In this document: piece after piece, positions 1-5,949 of the stretch
Numbering within the stretch: the stretch's first letter is position 1
Layout: each line of letters starts with the position of its first letter
Origin: Inquilinus sp.
GTDB taxonomy: Bacteria; Pseudomonadota; Alphaproteobacteria; DSM-16000; Inquilinaceae
Direction: 5' to 3'
DNA length: 8,404 nt
Assembly (NCBI GenBank): GCA_013003675.1
Contig: JABDIP010000568.1
Span: 1-8,404 of the forward strand
Program-made: the position numbers and the translations under genes
The notes under the pieces: model-generated
What the model was told of the DNA's origin: nothing
The model's input: only the letters and a program-made list of their open reading frames with translations
Database searches by the model: none

Positions 1-887
1 CCGTTCAGCTTCGGCGAACGGGCACAGCCGGGCAGGCCGATCACCGGAACCGTGCCGACCCTGCCGAGCAGCAGCAGGTTGCCCGGGTCGACCGGCATGC
101 CGAAATGCTCGACCTCGCCGCCGGCCAACTCGATCGCCTCGGGCAGCACGTCGCGGCGGTCGGTGATCGCCGAGGCGCCGACGATCAGCGCCAATTCGAC
201 GTCCAGCGACAGCATCGAGCGGATCTCGCCGGCCAGGGTCTTGGCGGCGTGCTCGCAGCGGCGTTCGCGGGCGACCGTCAGGCCCAGCGAGTCCAGTCGC
301 GCCGCCGTCACCTGAGCCGTCTTGTCCAGGACTCCGGATTTGGTCCCGGACAGGCGGGTCTGGATCAGACCGGCAAGCCGGGGCCGGAACGGCGCGACCC
401 GGATCACCGGCCCCAGATCGTCCGGCGCGGCGACCGTCTCGCTCAGGGAAAGGCCGACCTCCGGGGCGGCGAAGGGAATGATCTTGACCGTCGCCACCAT
501 CTGTCCGGGCACCACCGGCTCGTGCTGCGGCAAGGTGGCGATGGTGATCGACTCGTCGATCCGGTTGATCCGGTCCAGCCGCTCCCGGTCGACCACGCAA
601 AGACCGTCTGCCTCGGCGAGCAGGTTGACGCGGCCGGTCCGGGCGGGGCTGGCGGAAAGGTTCGGCCCGGTCACCGCCCGCGCCAGCCGTTCGGCGGCGG
701 CATCCTCGTGGACGTCGCCGTCGTCGAGCTTGGCGGCGATCACCGCCCGGCGCCCGGCCGCCTTCAGCGCCGCCACGTCGTCGGCGGAGAGCACCCGACC
801 CTTCTTCAGGCTGAGCCGGCCGTCGCGGACCGAATGGGCGAGGATGGCGCCGACCGCGTCGTCCAGCGGGATGTCGCCGAACCTCAC
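1..887 (-). CDS. Molybdopterin-binding protein, MoeA/MoCF-like domain, C-terminal part cut off (probable MocA-type NTP transferase fusion)
   Basis: This ORF starts with GTG at 887 and runs off the left edge after 295 complete codons. The GTG overlaps the stop of the upstream XdhC gene by 4 bp (GTGA, 884-887), which fixes the start and implies translational coupling. Residues 1-70 form a MoeA-like beginning (FGDIPLDDAVGAILAHSV, then KKGRVLSADDV). The region from about 165 to 295 looks like the molybdopterin-binding MoCF fold, with GASAITDRRDVLPEAIE at 237-253, then VDPGN, and GLPGCARSPKLN at the truncated end. Proteins of this type in CO dehydrogenase/xanthine dehydrogenase clusters are usually about 500 residues, with an NTP-transferase (MocA-like) domain after the GLPGCARSPK motif; that half would lie outside the window and is inferred. 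Likely role: cytoplasmic binding of molybdopterin and formation of its cytosine dinucleotide for a molybdenum hydroxylase. The family call is firm; the exact reaction is not shown by the visible half. Confidence 0.85.
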   Translation of the reverse strand, partial: MRFGDIPLDDAVGAILAHSVRDGRLSLKKGRVLSADDVAALKAAGRRAVIAAKLDDGDVHEDAAAERLARAVTGPNLSASPARTGRVNLLAEADGLCVVDRERLDRINRIDESITIATLPQHEPVVPGQMVATVKIIPFAAPEVGLSLSETVAAPDDLGPVIRVAPFRPRLAGLIQTRLSGTKSGVLDKTAQVTAARLDSLGLTVARERRCEHAAKTLAGEIRSMLSLDVELALIVGASAITDRRDVLPEAIELAGGEVEHFGMPVDPGNLLLLGRVGTVPVIGLPGCARSPKLN

Positions 888-1600
888 GCCGCGGCAATCC
901 GCGCCGGGCTCGCCTGGCGGAGGGCGGCGGTCATCTCGGCCATGACGGAGACGGCGATCTCGGCTGGCGACACGGCACCGATCGCCAGCCCGGCCGGGCC
1001 ATGGATGCGGGCCAGCGTTTCCGCCCCGTGGCCCAGCGACGCCAGCCGTTCGAGCCGCGCCGCATGGGTCTTCCGGCTGCCCAGGGCGGCGATGTAGAAG
1101 GAGTCGCCGCGCAGCGCCACATCGAGCGCCGGATCGTCCAGCTTCGGATCGTGGGTCAGGGCGACGATGGCGGTCCGCGCGTCCGGCGCCAGCGCCTTCA
1201 GCCCGTCGTCCGGCCAGTCCTGGCGGACCGAGACCGACGGGAAGCGCTCGTCGCTGGCGAAGGCGCGGCGCGGGTCGATCACCGTGACGTCATAGCCGGC
1301 CAGGGCCGCCATCGGCGCCAGCGGCTGGGCGATGTGCACCGCGCCGACGATGATCAGGCGCAGCGGCGGATTGAAGACCTGGATGAAGACCGGCCCCGCC
1401 TCGCTGTCGACCCGGCGGCTGCGGTCGGCGCGCTGAACCTGCGAAATCGCCGCCTCCAATGCCGGGGTCAGCGGCAGGTCGCCGATCCGCCGGTCGCCGG
1501 CGATCAACGTCTGCGCGCCGCTCTCCAGATGGCTGACCAGGGCGGTCGCTGCCTTTTCCGCCCGTGCCTTCAACAGCGCCTCGAGGATCGGTTTTCTCAT
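884..1600 (-). CDS. XdhC family protein with C-terminal Rossmann domain (CoxF/CoxI-like)
   Basis: A 238-residue protein starting at ATG 1600, which overlaps the stop of the preceding gene by 4 bp (ATGA, 1597-1600). From about residue 82 it carries the XdhC C-terminal Rossmann domain: LIIVGAVHIAQPL at 82-94, VIDPR at 107-111, ALGSRKTHAARLERL at 172-186 and the family signature IHGPAGLAIGA at 199-209. Residues 1-80 resemble a worn-down XdhC N-domain: the GSVSGGC motif is absent, but VFIQVFNPP at 71-79 sits where the VEVFVE strand normally leads into the Rossmann fold. The glycine pattern is GAVHIA rather than the usual GAGHVA, so nucleotide binding may be altered. XdhC proteins bind molybdenum cofactor in the cytoplasm, support its sulfuration and hand it to xanthine dehydrogenase-type enzymes. 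Here it probably works with the N-domain protein encoded just upstream. The family assignment is confident; the target enzyme is unknown. Confidence 0.92.
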   Translation of the reverse strand: MRKPILEALLKARAEKAATALVSHLESGAQTLIAGDRRIGDLPLTPALEAAISQVQRADRSRRVDSEAGPVFIQVFNPPLRLIIVGAVHIAQPLAPMAALAGYDVTVIDPRRAFASDERFPSVSVRQDWPDDGLKALAPDARTAIVALTHDPKLDDPALDVALRGDSFYIAALGSRKTHAARLERLASLGHGAETLARIHGPAGLAIGAVSPAEIAVSVMAEMTAALRQASPARIAAA

Positions 1601-1917
1601 TCGACGGTCTCGACGAAGACCTCGACCTTGCCGCCGCAGGCGAGCCCGACCTCCCAGGCCTGCTCGTTGGTGACGCCGAAATCGAGCAGGCGCGGCGGTC
1701 CGCCCTCCATCACCTCCAGCGCCTCGCGGACGACGGCGCCCTCGATGCAGCCGCCGGACACCGAGCCGACCATGCGCCCGTCCTGGTCGACGGCGAGCTG
1801 GCTGCCGGTCGGCCGCGGCGATGAGCCCCAGGTGCTAACCACGGTCGCCAGGGCGACCTTGCGCCCCTCGGCGCGCCAGGACGCGGCCTGTTCCAGGATG
1901 TCGTCGTGCTCGGTCAT
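1597..1917 (-). CDS. Short XdhC N-terminal domain protein (XdhC/CoxI family)
   Basis: This 106-residue protein starts at ATG 1917, preceded by a purine-rich ribosome binding site (GAGAGGGA on the minus strand, about 5 bases away). A longer upstream reading (to 2073) runs into the CoxE-like gene and lacks family signal, so the ATG at 1917 is preferred. The whole protein is one XdhC N-domain: GSSPRPTGSQLAV at 31-43, GSVSGGCIEGAV at 51-62 and GLACGGKVEVFVE at 91-103. These conserved Gly/Cys motifs are those associated with molybdenum cofactor handling in XdhC. The usual Rossmann half is missing, but the next gene supplies it in a separate chain, joined by a 4-bp overlap. It is therefore a naturally split XdhC, not a broken gene: both halves have clean starts and stops. 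Likely cytoplasmic chaperone for cofactor insertion into a molybdenum hydroxylase. Confidence 0.92.
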   Translation of the reverse strand: MTEHDDILEQAASWRAEGRKVALATVVSTWGSSPRPTGSQLAVDQDGRMVGSVSGGCIEGAVVREALEVMEGGPPRLLDFGVTNEQAWEVGLACGGKVEVFVETVE

Positions 1918-1949
1918 GGCTTCCCTCTCTTGGCGGACCGGGCCGGACG

Positions 1950-3185
1950 TCAGGCCGCCGCCATCGTCCGCCAGCGTTCCATGCGGGCATCCGCCGGCGC
2001 CGCCTCCCGCGACAGCACCGCGGCCAGGTCGGCGAGGCTTTCCAGATTGTGCACCGGTCGGAAATCGTCGCAATGCGGCATCAACTGCCGCGCCCCCAAA
2101 GATTTGGGCGCGTAGCCGTCATAGCGCAACAGCGGATTGAGCCAGATCAGACGGCGGCAGCTCTTGTGCAGCCGCTCGATCTCTGTTTCCAGGGTGTGCG
2201 CGGTGTCGCGGTCCAGCCCGTCGGTGATCAGCAGGACAACCGCGCCCTGGCCCAGTACGCGCCGGCCCCACCAGCGATTGAAATCGTGCAGGCAGGTGCC
2301 GATCCGTGTCCCGCCGGACCAGTCCTCGACCGCCCCGGCGACCCGGTCGAGCGCCAGATCCACGTCGCGGTGCCGAAGATGCCGGGTGACGTTGGTCAGC
2401 CGCGTGCCGAAGACGAAGCTGTGCACCCGGTCGCGGTCGCTGGTCACCGCGTGGAGGAAATGCAGCAGCATCCGCGAATAGCGGCTCATCGACCCGGAGA
2501 TGTCGCACAGGGCAACGATCGGCGGCGGTCGATAGCGCCGGGTCTTGCGCACCAGATCGATCGTCGCGCCGCCGCCGCGCAGGCTGCGCCGGAGCGTGCG
2601 CCGCAGATCGATCCGGGGGCCGCTGGCGCTGGCGCGGAACCGGCGCATGGGCAGGGGCCGGACGGGCAGGTGCAAGCCGGCGATGGCGCGCTTGGCCTGG
2701 GCCAGTTCCTCCGCCGACATCTGTTCGAAATCAGTCGATTGCAGGACCTCTCTTTCAGAGAAGGTGAGCGTTGCGTCGATCTCCAGCTCCGGCGGTTCGG
2801 GCGGCGGCCGGCCCTGGTCGCCTCCCGGCTTCGGGTATTGTTGCAGGGCCTCCGCCAGCCGGCGCATCACCTGCTCGCGATCCTCGTCCCGGCCGGTTTC
2901 GATCTGCGGCAGCATCAGCGCCATCGCCCGCTTCAGCAGATCGGGATTGCGCCAGAAGATGTGGAAGGCCTGATCGAACAGCTCCCGCTGGTCGCGCCGG
3001 TTCACCAGCGCTGCGTGCAGTGTCCAGTAGAGGTCGGCGCGGCTGCCGACGCCCACGGTACGGACCGCCTCCAGCGCCTGCAACATCTTGCCGGGGCCGA
3101 TCGGCAACCCGGCGGCGCGCAACACACGGCAGAACTGCATGATGTTGAGGGCCAGCCGGCCGCCGGGAGGAGCGGTATCGGGCAT
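1950..3185 (-). CDS. coxE: VWA domain-containing protein, CoxE-like molybdenum hydroxylase maturation factor
   Basis: A 411-residue protein, chosen to start at ATG 3185 (MPDTAPPGG), 8 bp after the stop of the MoxR-type gene. The open frame extends further upstream only through that neighbour. No good ribosome binding site is visible, which fits translational coupling. Residues 10-120 are a helical region (LNIMQFCRVLRAAGLPIGPG) typical of the CoxE family. A basic arginine-rich stretch at about 181-219 precedes the VWA domain at about 222-395. The MIDAS metal site is complete: DISGS at 228-232, T293 in GGTRIG, and D322 in ITDG. In CO dehydrogenase systems CoxE acts with the AAA+ ATPase CoxD to mature the active site of the molybdenum enzyme on the cytoplasmic side. 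The family is clear; the symbol is by homology and does not prove a CO dehydrogenase substrate. Other MoxR/VWA pairs serve different enzymes, but the XdhC neighbours favour this one. Confidence 0.9.
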   Translation of the reverse strand: MPDTAPPGGRLALNIMQFCRVLRAAGLPIGPGKMLQALEAVRTVGVGSRADLYWTLHAALVNRRDQRELFDQAFHIFWRNPDLLKRAMALMLPQIETGRDEDREQVMRRLAEALQQYPKPGGDQGRPPPEPPELEIDATLTFSEREVLQSTDFEQMSAEELAQAKRAIAGLHLPVRPLPMRRFRASASGPRIDLRRTLRRSLRGGGATIDLVRKTRRYRPPPIVALCDISGSMSRYSRMLLHFLHAVTSDRDRVHSFVFGTRLTNVTRHLRHRDVDLALDRVAGAVEDWSGGTRIGTCLHDFNRWWGRRVLGQGAVVLLITDGLDRDTAHTLETEIERLHKSCRRLIWLNPLLRYDGYAPKSLGARQLMPHCDDFRPVHNLESLADLAAVLSREAAPADARMERWRTMAAA

Positions 3186-3193
3186 CAAGCGCG

Positions 3194-4132
3194 CTATCCG
3201 GCCGCCGCCAGTTCGGCCTTCACCTCGCCGATGAGCCGGGCCGCCTCCTCGCCGCGAACCCGCTCGATATCGTCCTGGTACTTCAGCAGGGTGCCGAGGG
3301 TGTCGTTGATCGTCGCCGGGTCGAGTTCCAGCACGTCGAGTTCGGTCAGCGCCTGGGCCCAGTCCAGCGTTTCCGCGACGCCCGGCAGCTTGAACAGATC
3401 CTCCTGTCGCAGCTTCTGGACGAAGCCGACAACCTGCGCCGACAGCGCGGCCGGCGTGCCGGGCGCCTTCACCTCGATGATGCGGCGCTCGCGCTCGGCG
3501 TCCGGATAGTCGACCCAGTGATAGAAACAGCGGCGCTTCAGCGCGTCGTGGATTTCCCGCGTCCGGTTCGAAGTGACCACCACGATCGGCGGGTGTTCGG
3601 CCTTGATGACGCCCAGCTCGGGGATGCTGATCTGAAAGTCCGACAGCACTTCGAGCAGATAGGCCTCGAACGGCTCGTCGGTCCGGTCCAGCTCGTCGAT
3701 CAGCAACACTGGCGGGCCCGCGAGGTCCGGCGTCAGCGACTGCAGCAGCGGCCGGCGGATCAGGAACTGCTCGCCGAAGATGTCCTCGGCCAGGCTGTCG
3801 CGGTCGCGGTCGCCGACCGCCTCGGTCAGACGGATCTCCAGCATCTGCCGCGGATAGTTCCATTCATAGACCGCGGAGGCGACGTCCAGCCCCTCGTAGC
3901 ATTGCAGGCGGATCAAGCTGCGGCCGAGGGCGTGCGACAGCACCTTGGCGATTTCCGTCTTGCCGACCCCGGCCTCGCCTTCCAGAAACAGCGGCCGTTT
4001 CAGCTTCAGCGCCAGGAACAGGGAGGTCGCCAGCGATCGTTCGCCGACATAGTCGCCGGCGGCCAGCAGCGCCAGCGTGTCGTCGACGGACTCGGGCAGG
4101 GCGCGGGGCTGGGGCTGTGTCGGGTCGCTCAT
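3194..4132 (-). CDS. coxD: MoxR-family AAA+ ATPase, CoxD-like
   Basis: A 312-residue protein starting at ATG 4132, with a GCGAGAGA-type ribosome binding site just upstream on the minus strand. It is the first gene of the maturation operon. AAA+ motifs appear in order: Walker A GEAGVGKT at 52-59, Walker B VLLIDELD at 142-149, sensor-1 region VVVTSNR at 184-190, and the conserved DALKRRCF with candidate finger arginines at 196-203. FLEGEAGVGKTE and LDVASAVYEWNY are typical of the CoxD branch of MoxR ATPases. MoxR ATPases act with a VWA partner, here encoded 8 bp downstream, to remodel a client protein using ATP. In CO dehydrogenase clusters CoxD acts as an unfoldase-like factor needed for building the metal site. 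No membrane segment is seen; the protein should be cytoplasmic. The AAA+ call is near certain. The CoxD assignment rests on the VWA and XdhC neighbours, and the client enzyme is not in the window. Confidence 0.92.
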   Translation of the reverse strand: MSDPTQPQPRALPESVDDTLALLAAGDYVGERSLATSLFLALKLKRPLFLEGEAGVGKTEIAKVLSHALGRSLIRLQCYEGLDVASAVYEWNYPRQMLEIRLTEAVGDRDRDSLAEDIFGEQFLIRRPLLQSLTPDLAGPPVLLIDELDRTDEPFEAYLLEVLSDFQISIPELGVIKAEHPPIVVVTSNRTREIHDALKRRCFYHWVDYPDAERERRIIEVKAPGTPAALSAQVVGFVQKLRQEDLFKLPGVAETLDWAQALTELDVLELDPATINDTLGTLLKYQDDIERVRGEEAARLIGEVKAELAAAG

Positions 4133-4166
4133 TCTCTCTCGCCGGGGCTACGGAAGCGCGACCCGT

Positions 4167-4194
4167 TATGTAGCATGCGCGGGCGGTGCGCCAA
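4167..4194 (-). promoter_or_regulatory. Candidate sigma-70-type promoter for the coxD-like operon
   Basis: On the minus strand TTGGCG (4189-4194) is followed after 16 bases by TACATA (4167-4172), embedded in TGCTACATAAC, a sequence typical of alphaproteobacterial -10 regions. Transcription would start near 4160, giving a leader of roughly 28 bases before the ATG at 4132. This was found by eye only, and the -35 is imperfect. Confidence 0.45.
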
Positions 4195-4199
4195 GGCGA

Positions 4200-4218
4200 A
4201 ACCGGCCGTTTTCCGGTT
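4200..4218. repeat. Short inverted repeat in the divergent intergenic region
   Basis: AACCGG (4200-4205) and CCGGTT (4213-4218) form a perfect 6-bp inverted repeat around a 7-base centre. It lies just upstream of the candidate -35 of the coxD-like operon and 110 bp before the next plus-strand gene, so it could be an operator for either direction. A 6-bp repeat can occur by chance in such GC-rich DNA. The rest of 4133-4328 shows no gene and no convincing plus-strand promoter. Confidence 0.25.
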
Positions 4219-4297
4219 GTAGTGCCGCCTTCGCTGACGCAGACTTGGCGCCGGGCACCGCAGCATCCCGTCGCCGGCGCGGCGGCGGGCGATCACC

Positions 4298-4304
4298 GGG
4301 GAGA
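4298..4304 (+). promoter_or_regulatory. Ribosome binding site that may decide the start of the exported protein gene
   Basis: GGGGAGA at 4298-4304 is the only strong Shine-Dalgarno-like sequence near the start of the following gene. It lies 6 bases before an in-frame CTG at 4311 but 24 bases before the first conventional start, GTG 4329. It therefore supports a non-standard CTG start or indicates that the site is unrelated. Confidence 0.4.
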
Positions 4305-4328
4305 ACACTACTGTCGACCAGTCTTCCC

Positions 4329-5129
4329 GTGAAGTTGCTCCAAGCCACGATCGCCTTGACCGCCCTATGCGGCCCCATCGTCGCGACCGCGGCCGAGGGC
4401 GTGGCTCCCGACGCCACCGTATTGCGGTCCTATACGACCGACTTCGCGGTCCGGTTCGGATTGGAGCGAGCGGACGCGGCGTCCCTCGCGCCCGGGCTGC
4501 AGGCGATGACCTTCGCGATCCTGCCGAACGCCGGCGCGGACGGCATGGAGCGTTGCCACTTCGATCTCTTCCTCGACGCCGACACCGATCTGCGATGGCC
4601 GGTCGAGGCGCCATCGGCGAGCGTCGAGGCGCTCTTGGGTCCGTCGGACCCGGGCCAACTCCTATCGGGGCTGGCATTGGACCAGAAGGACGGGTTCGTC
4701 GTTCTCGACCGCCTGGCGGCATTCCAGATCGGTGCCTACCTGTCGACCGGCGAGGAGGTTCGGCAACGTTCGTTCACCGTCGGCAACTCCCTGACCATCG
4801 CCGAGTTCCACCGCGACCTGGTGGAGGGGCTGCATCTCGTCCGTCTGGTCGCGTTGGAGTGCGGGCAGGTGCCGGCGCCGGGCCAGGGCGCGGCCCTGTG
4901 GCTGCAACGGCCAGGAACCCGCGACTACCGGGATCCGGCGAACAATCTGAAACGGATCGACGACTTCCATGTTTTCGCGGTTCCCGATGCCCTGCTCGCG
5001 GCGATGTGCCCACCGTTGAAGGCGGTCGCGGCGGCGCAATGGGAACGGCGACTTGCCGAGGAGGCGGCCCTCGCCGTTCTCGGCATCACGCCCGAATCTC
5101 GGGCCAACGAAAAGTACCCGGGGTGTTGA
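4329..5129 (+). CDS. Exported protein of unknown function with signal peptide and four cysteines
   Basis: I do not recognise this gene. Starting from GTG 4329 the protein has 266 residues; an in-frame CTG at 4311 with a much better ribosome binding site would add six. The open frame continues upstream to 4077, but that part is arginine-rich and overlaps the divergent gene, so it is rejected. Residues 1-22 look like a Sec signal peptide: Lys2, a hydrophobic core LLQATIALTAL, then VATAA before EG, a plausible signal peptidase I site. Cys14 in the core is not in a lipobox because Leu precedes it. The predicted mature part has Cys76, Cys178, Cys227 and a C-terminal Cys266, enough for two disulfides in the periplasm. 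No enzyme motif is visible. Near the C-terminus QWERRLAEEAALAVLG (237-252) should be a helix. A lipase gene follows after 72 bp on the same strand, so the two may be cotranscribed. That the region is coding is well supported by codon-position bias and the signal peptide. Confidence 0.75.
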   Translation: MKLLQATIALTALCGPIVATAAEGVAPDATVLRSYTTDFAVRFGLERADAASLAPGLQAMTFAILPNAGADGMERCHFDLFLDADTDLRWPVEAPSASVEALLGPSDPGQLLSGLALDQKDGFVVLDRLAAFQIGAYLSTGEEVRQRSFTVGNSLTIAEFHRDLVEGLHLVRLVALECGQVPAPGQGAALWLQRPGTRDYRDPANNLKRIDDFHVFAVPDALLAAMCPPLKAVAAAQWERRLAEEAALAVLGITPESRANEKYPGC

Positions 5130-5151
5130 GCGAGGGGAGCGGATAAACAGG

Positions 5152-5183
5152 GCGGCGTGTCGGCCGGGGCGGGCCGGCGCCGC
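5152..5183 (+). repeat. GC-rich hairpin just before the lipase ribosome binding site
   Basis: GCGGCG (5152-5157) pairs with CGCCGC (5178-5183), and inside it CGGCC (5161-5165) pairs with GGCCG (5172-5176) around GGGGCG. Together they make an 11-bp, all-GC, slightly bulged stem. No T-run follows, so it is not a standard intrinsic terminator. It ends two bases before the AGAGGGG ribosome binding site of the lipase, where it could separate expression of the two genes or protect the lipase transcript. Confidence 0.45.
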
Positions 5184-5185
5184 AT

Positions 5186-5192
5186 AGAGGGG
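5186..5192 (+). promoter_or_regulatory. Ribosome binding site deciding the lipase start
   Basis: AGAGGGG at 5186-5192 lies 9 bases before ATG 5202. It selects this start over the in-frame GTG at 5157, which has no suitable site and would add 15 residues lacking family character from within the hairpin region. Confidence 0.65.
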
Positions 5193-5201
5193 ATAACCCA
5201 G

Positions 5202-5873
5202 ATGTCCGATGTGCTGGACTACGCCAAGCTGGCGAGCCACGTATACGACGACGGCTCGGCGGCCACGCATTCACTGGCCGGCTGGCAGCGCCGATTCGAC
5301 CACGCCAACACGGCGTCGGGATTCTACGCCGCTGTCTATGCGAGGCCGAACGCGCACGAGTTCGTGTTGGCGTTCCGCGGCACCAATCCCGGCGAAATGG
5401 GCGATCTCATCGCCGATTACGGGATCGTCAAGAAACGTCTCACCCAGCAATTCGCCGACGCGGTCAATGCCTACCATTCATACCGCCGCTATCTGACCGA
5501 CCGATGCGGGCCGGCGGCGGTGATCACCGGGCATTCGCTCGGCGGCGCCCTGGCGAAATTCGTCGGCGCGGTCTATGGACACACCGTCCATGCCTTCAAC
5601 GCCCCGGGGATCGACGGTCTCGGCGGGATGACGTCGCGACGGTCGACCGGCGATCTGCGCAACGTCAACGCCATGTTCGATCCGGTCAGCCGATTCGGCG
5701 ACACGATGGGGCGGACCGAGCGGATCATGGTCAACAGCATCCCGCTGGTGCCCGATGCGATCGAGCCGCTATTCGCCGGCGTGCCGTACCTGCTGAGCCA
5801 GCATTCCATGGACAATCTGGTCGACGCGCTGGCCCGGCTGTCGCCCTCCCGTCGGCCGTTCGCGCACGGTTGA
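5202..5873 (+). CDS. Class-3-type lipase/esterase (alpha/beta hydrolase), small, no signal peptide
   Basis: A 223-residue protein starting at ATG 5202. Features of the fungal-lipase-like (lipase class 3) fold appear in order: LAFRGTN at 57-62, the strand and loop that usually supply the oxyanion hole; the nucleophile elbow TGHSLGG at 109-115 with Ser112; a candidate catalytic Asp in NAMFDPVSRFGD (Asp160 or Asp167); and a candidate catalytic His201 in SQHSMDN near the C-terminus. The complete triad suggests an active hydrolase on lipid or ester substrates; the substrate cannot be read from the sequence. No signal peptide, membrane segment or glycine-rich type I secretion repeat is seen, so it is cytoplasmic or exported by a signal-less route. 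It is near the short end for this family. It follows the unknown exported protein by 72 bp. Codons such as GTA, TCA, CGA, AGG and TTG are somewhat more frequent than in the Kef gene, a weak hint of a different origin. Confidence 0.85.
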   Translation: MSDVLDYAKLASHVYDDGSAATHSLAGWQRRFDHANTASGFYAAVYARPNAHEFVLAFRGTNPGEMGDLIADYGIVKKRLTQQFADAVNAYHSYRRYLTDRCGPAAVITGHSLGGALAKFVGAVYGHTVHAFNAPGIDGLGGMTSRRSTGDLRNVNAMFDPVSRFGDTMGRTERIMVNSIPLVPDAIEPLFAGVPYLLSQHSMDNLVDALARLSPSRRPFAHG

Positions 5874-5875
5874 GT

Positions 5876-5896
5876 TCAGGCGATCCATTTGCCTGA
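5876..5896 (+). repeat. Short hairpin after the lipase gene
   Basis: TCAGGC (5876-5881) and GCCTGA (5891-5896) form a perfect 6-bp stem with a 9-base loop, beginning 3 bases after the lipase stop. No T-run follows, so termination would be weak at best. Its right arm overlaps the candidate -35 of the Kef gene promoter, so it could equally be a regulatory site. Confidence 0.3.
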
Positions 5897-5918
5897 CCCG
5901 GTCCCGGCGGTGTGCTAG
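5889..5918 (+). promoter_or_regulatory. Candidate sigma-70-type promoter for the Kef antiporter gene
   Basis: TTGCCT (5889-5894) is followed after 18 bases by TGCTAG (5913-5918) within GTGCTAGAAGGG, resembling alphaproteobacterial housekeeping promoters. The start of transcription would be near 5925, about 25 bases before the ATG at 5950. Found by eye. Confidence 0.45.
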
Positions 5919-5949
5919 AAGGGCACCCCGTGTCCCGGTGGATGGGCCC

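Noticed and set aside
1001..2140. Plus-strand open frame (379 codons) opposite the xdhC-type genes
   Set aside because: It is the shadow of two clear XdhC-family proteins; the composition is arginine/glutamine-rich without motifs.
2049..3509. Long plus-strand open frame (486 codons) opposite the coxE-like and coxD-like genes
   Set aside because: The minus strand holds well-conserved VWA and AAA+ motifs across the same stretch. The plus-strand translation has no recognisable domain and skewed Gln/Arg/Ala content.
3186..3863. N-terminal extension of the coxE-like frame
   Set aside because: The frame stays open upstream only because it overlaps the AAA+ gene out of phase. The translation there is Arg/Gly-rich noise, and CoxE similarity begins after ATG 3185.
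4368..4373. Cys14 of the exported protein as a lipoprotein attachment site
   Set aside because: The residues before the Cys are Thr-Ala-Leu; a lipobox needs Gly, Ala or Ser just before the Cys, and the hydrophobic stretch continues past it to a better signal peptidase I site.
4129..4722. Minus-strand open frame (197 codons) across the divergent region
   Set aside because: It is proline/arginine-rich, overlaps the signal-peptide gene on the other strand and has no motif.
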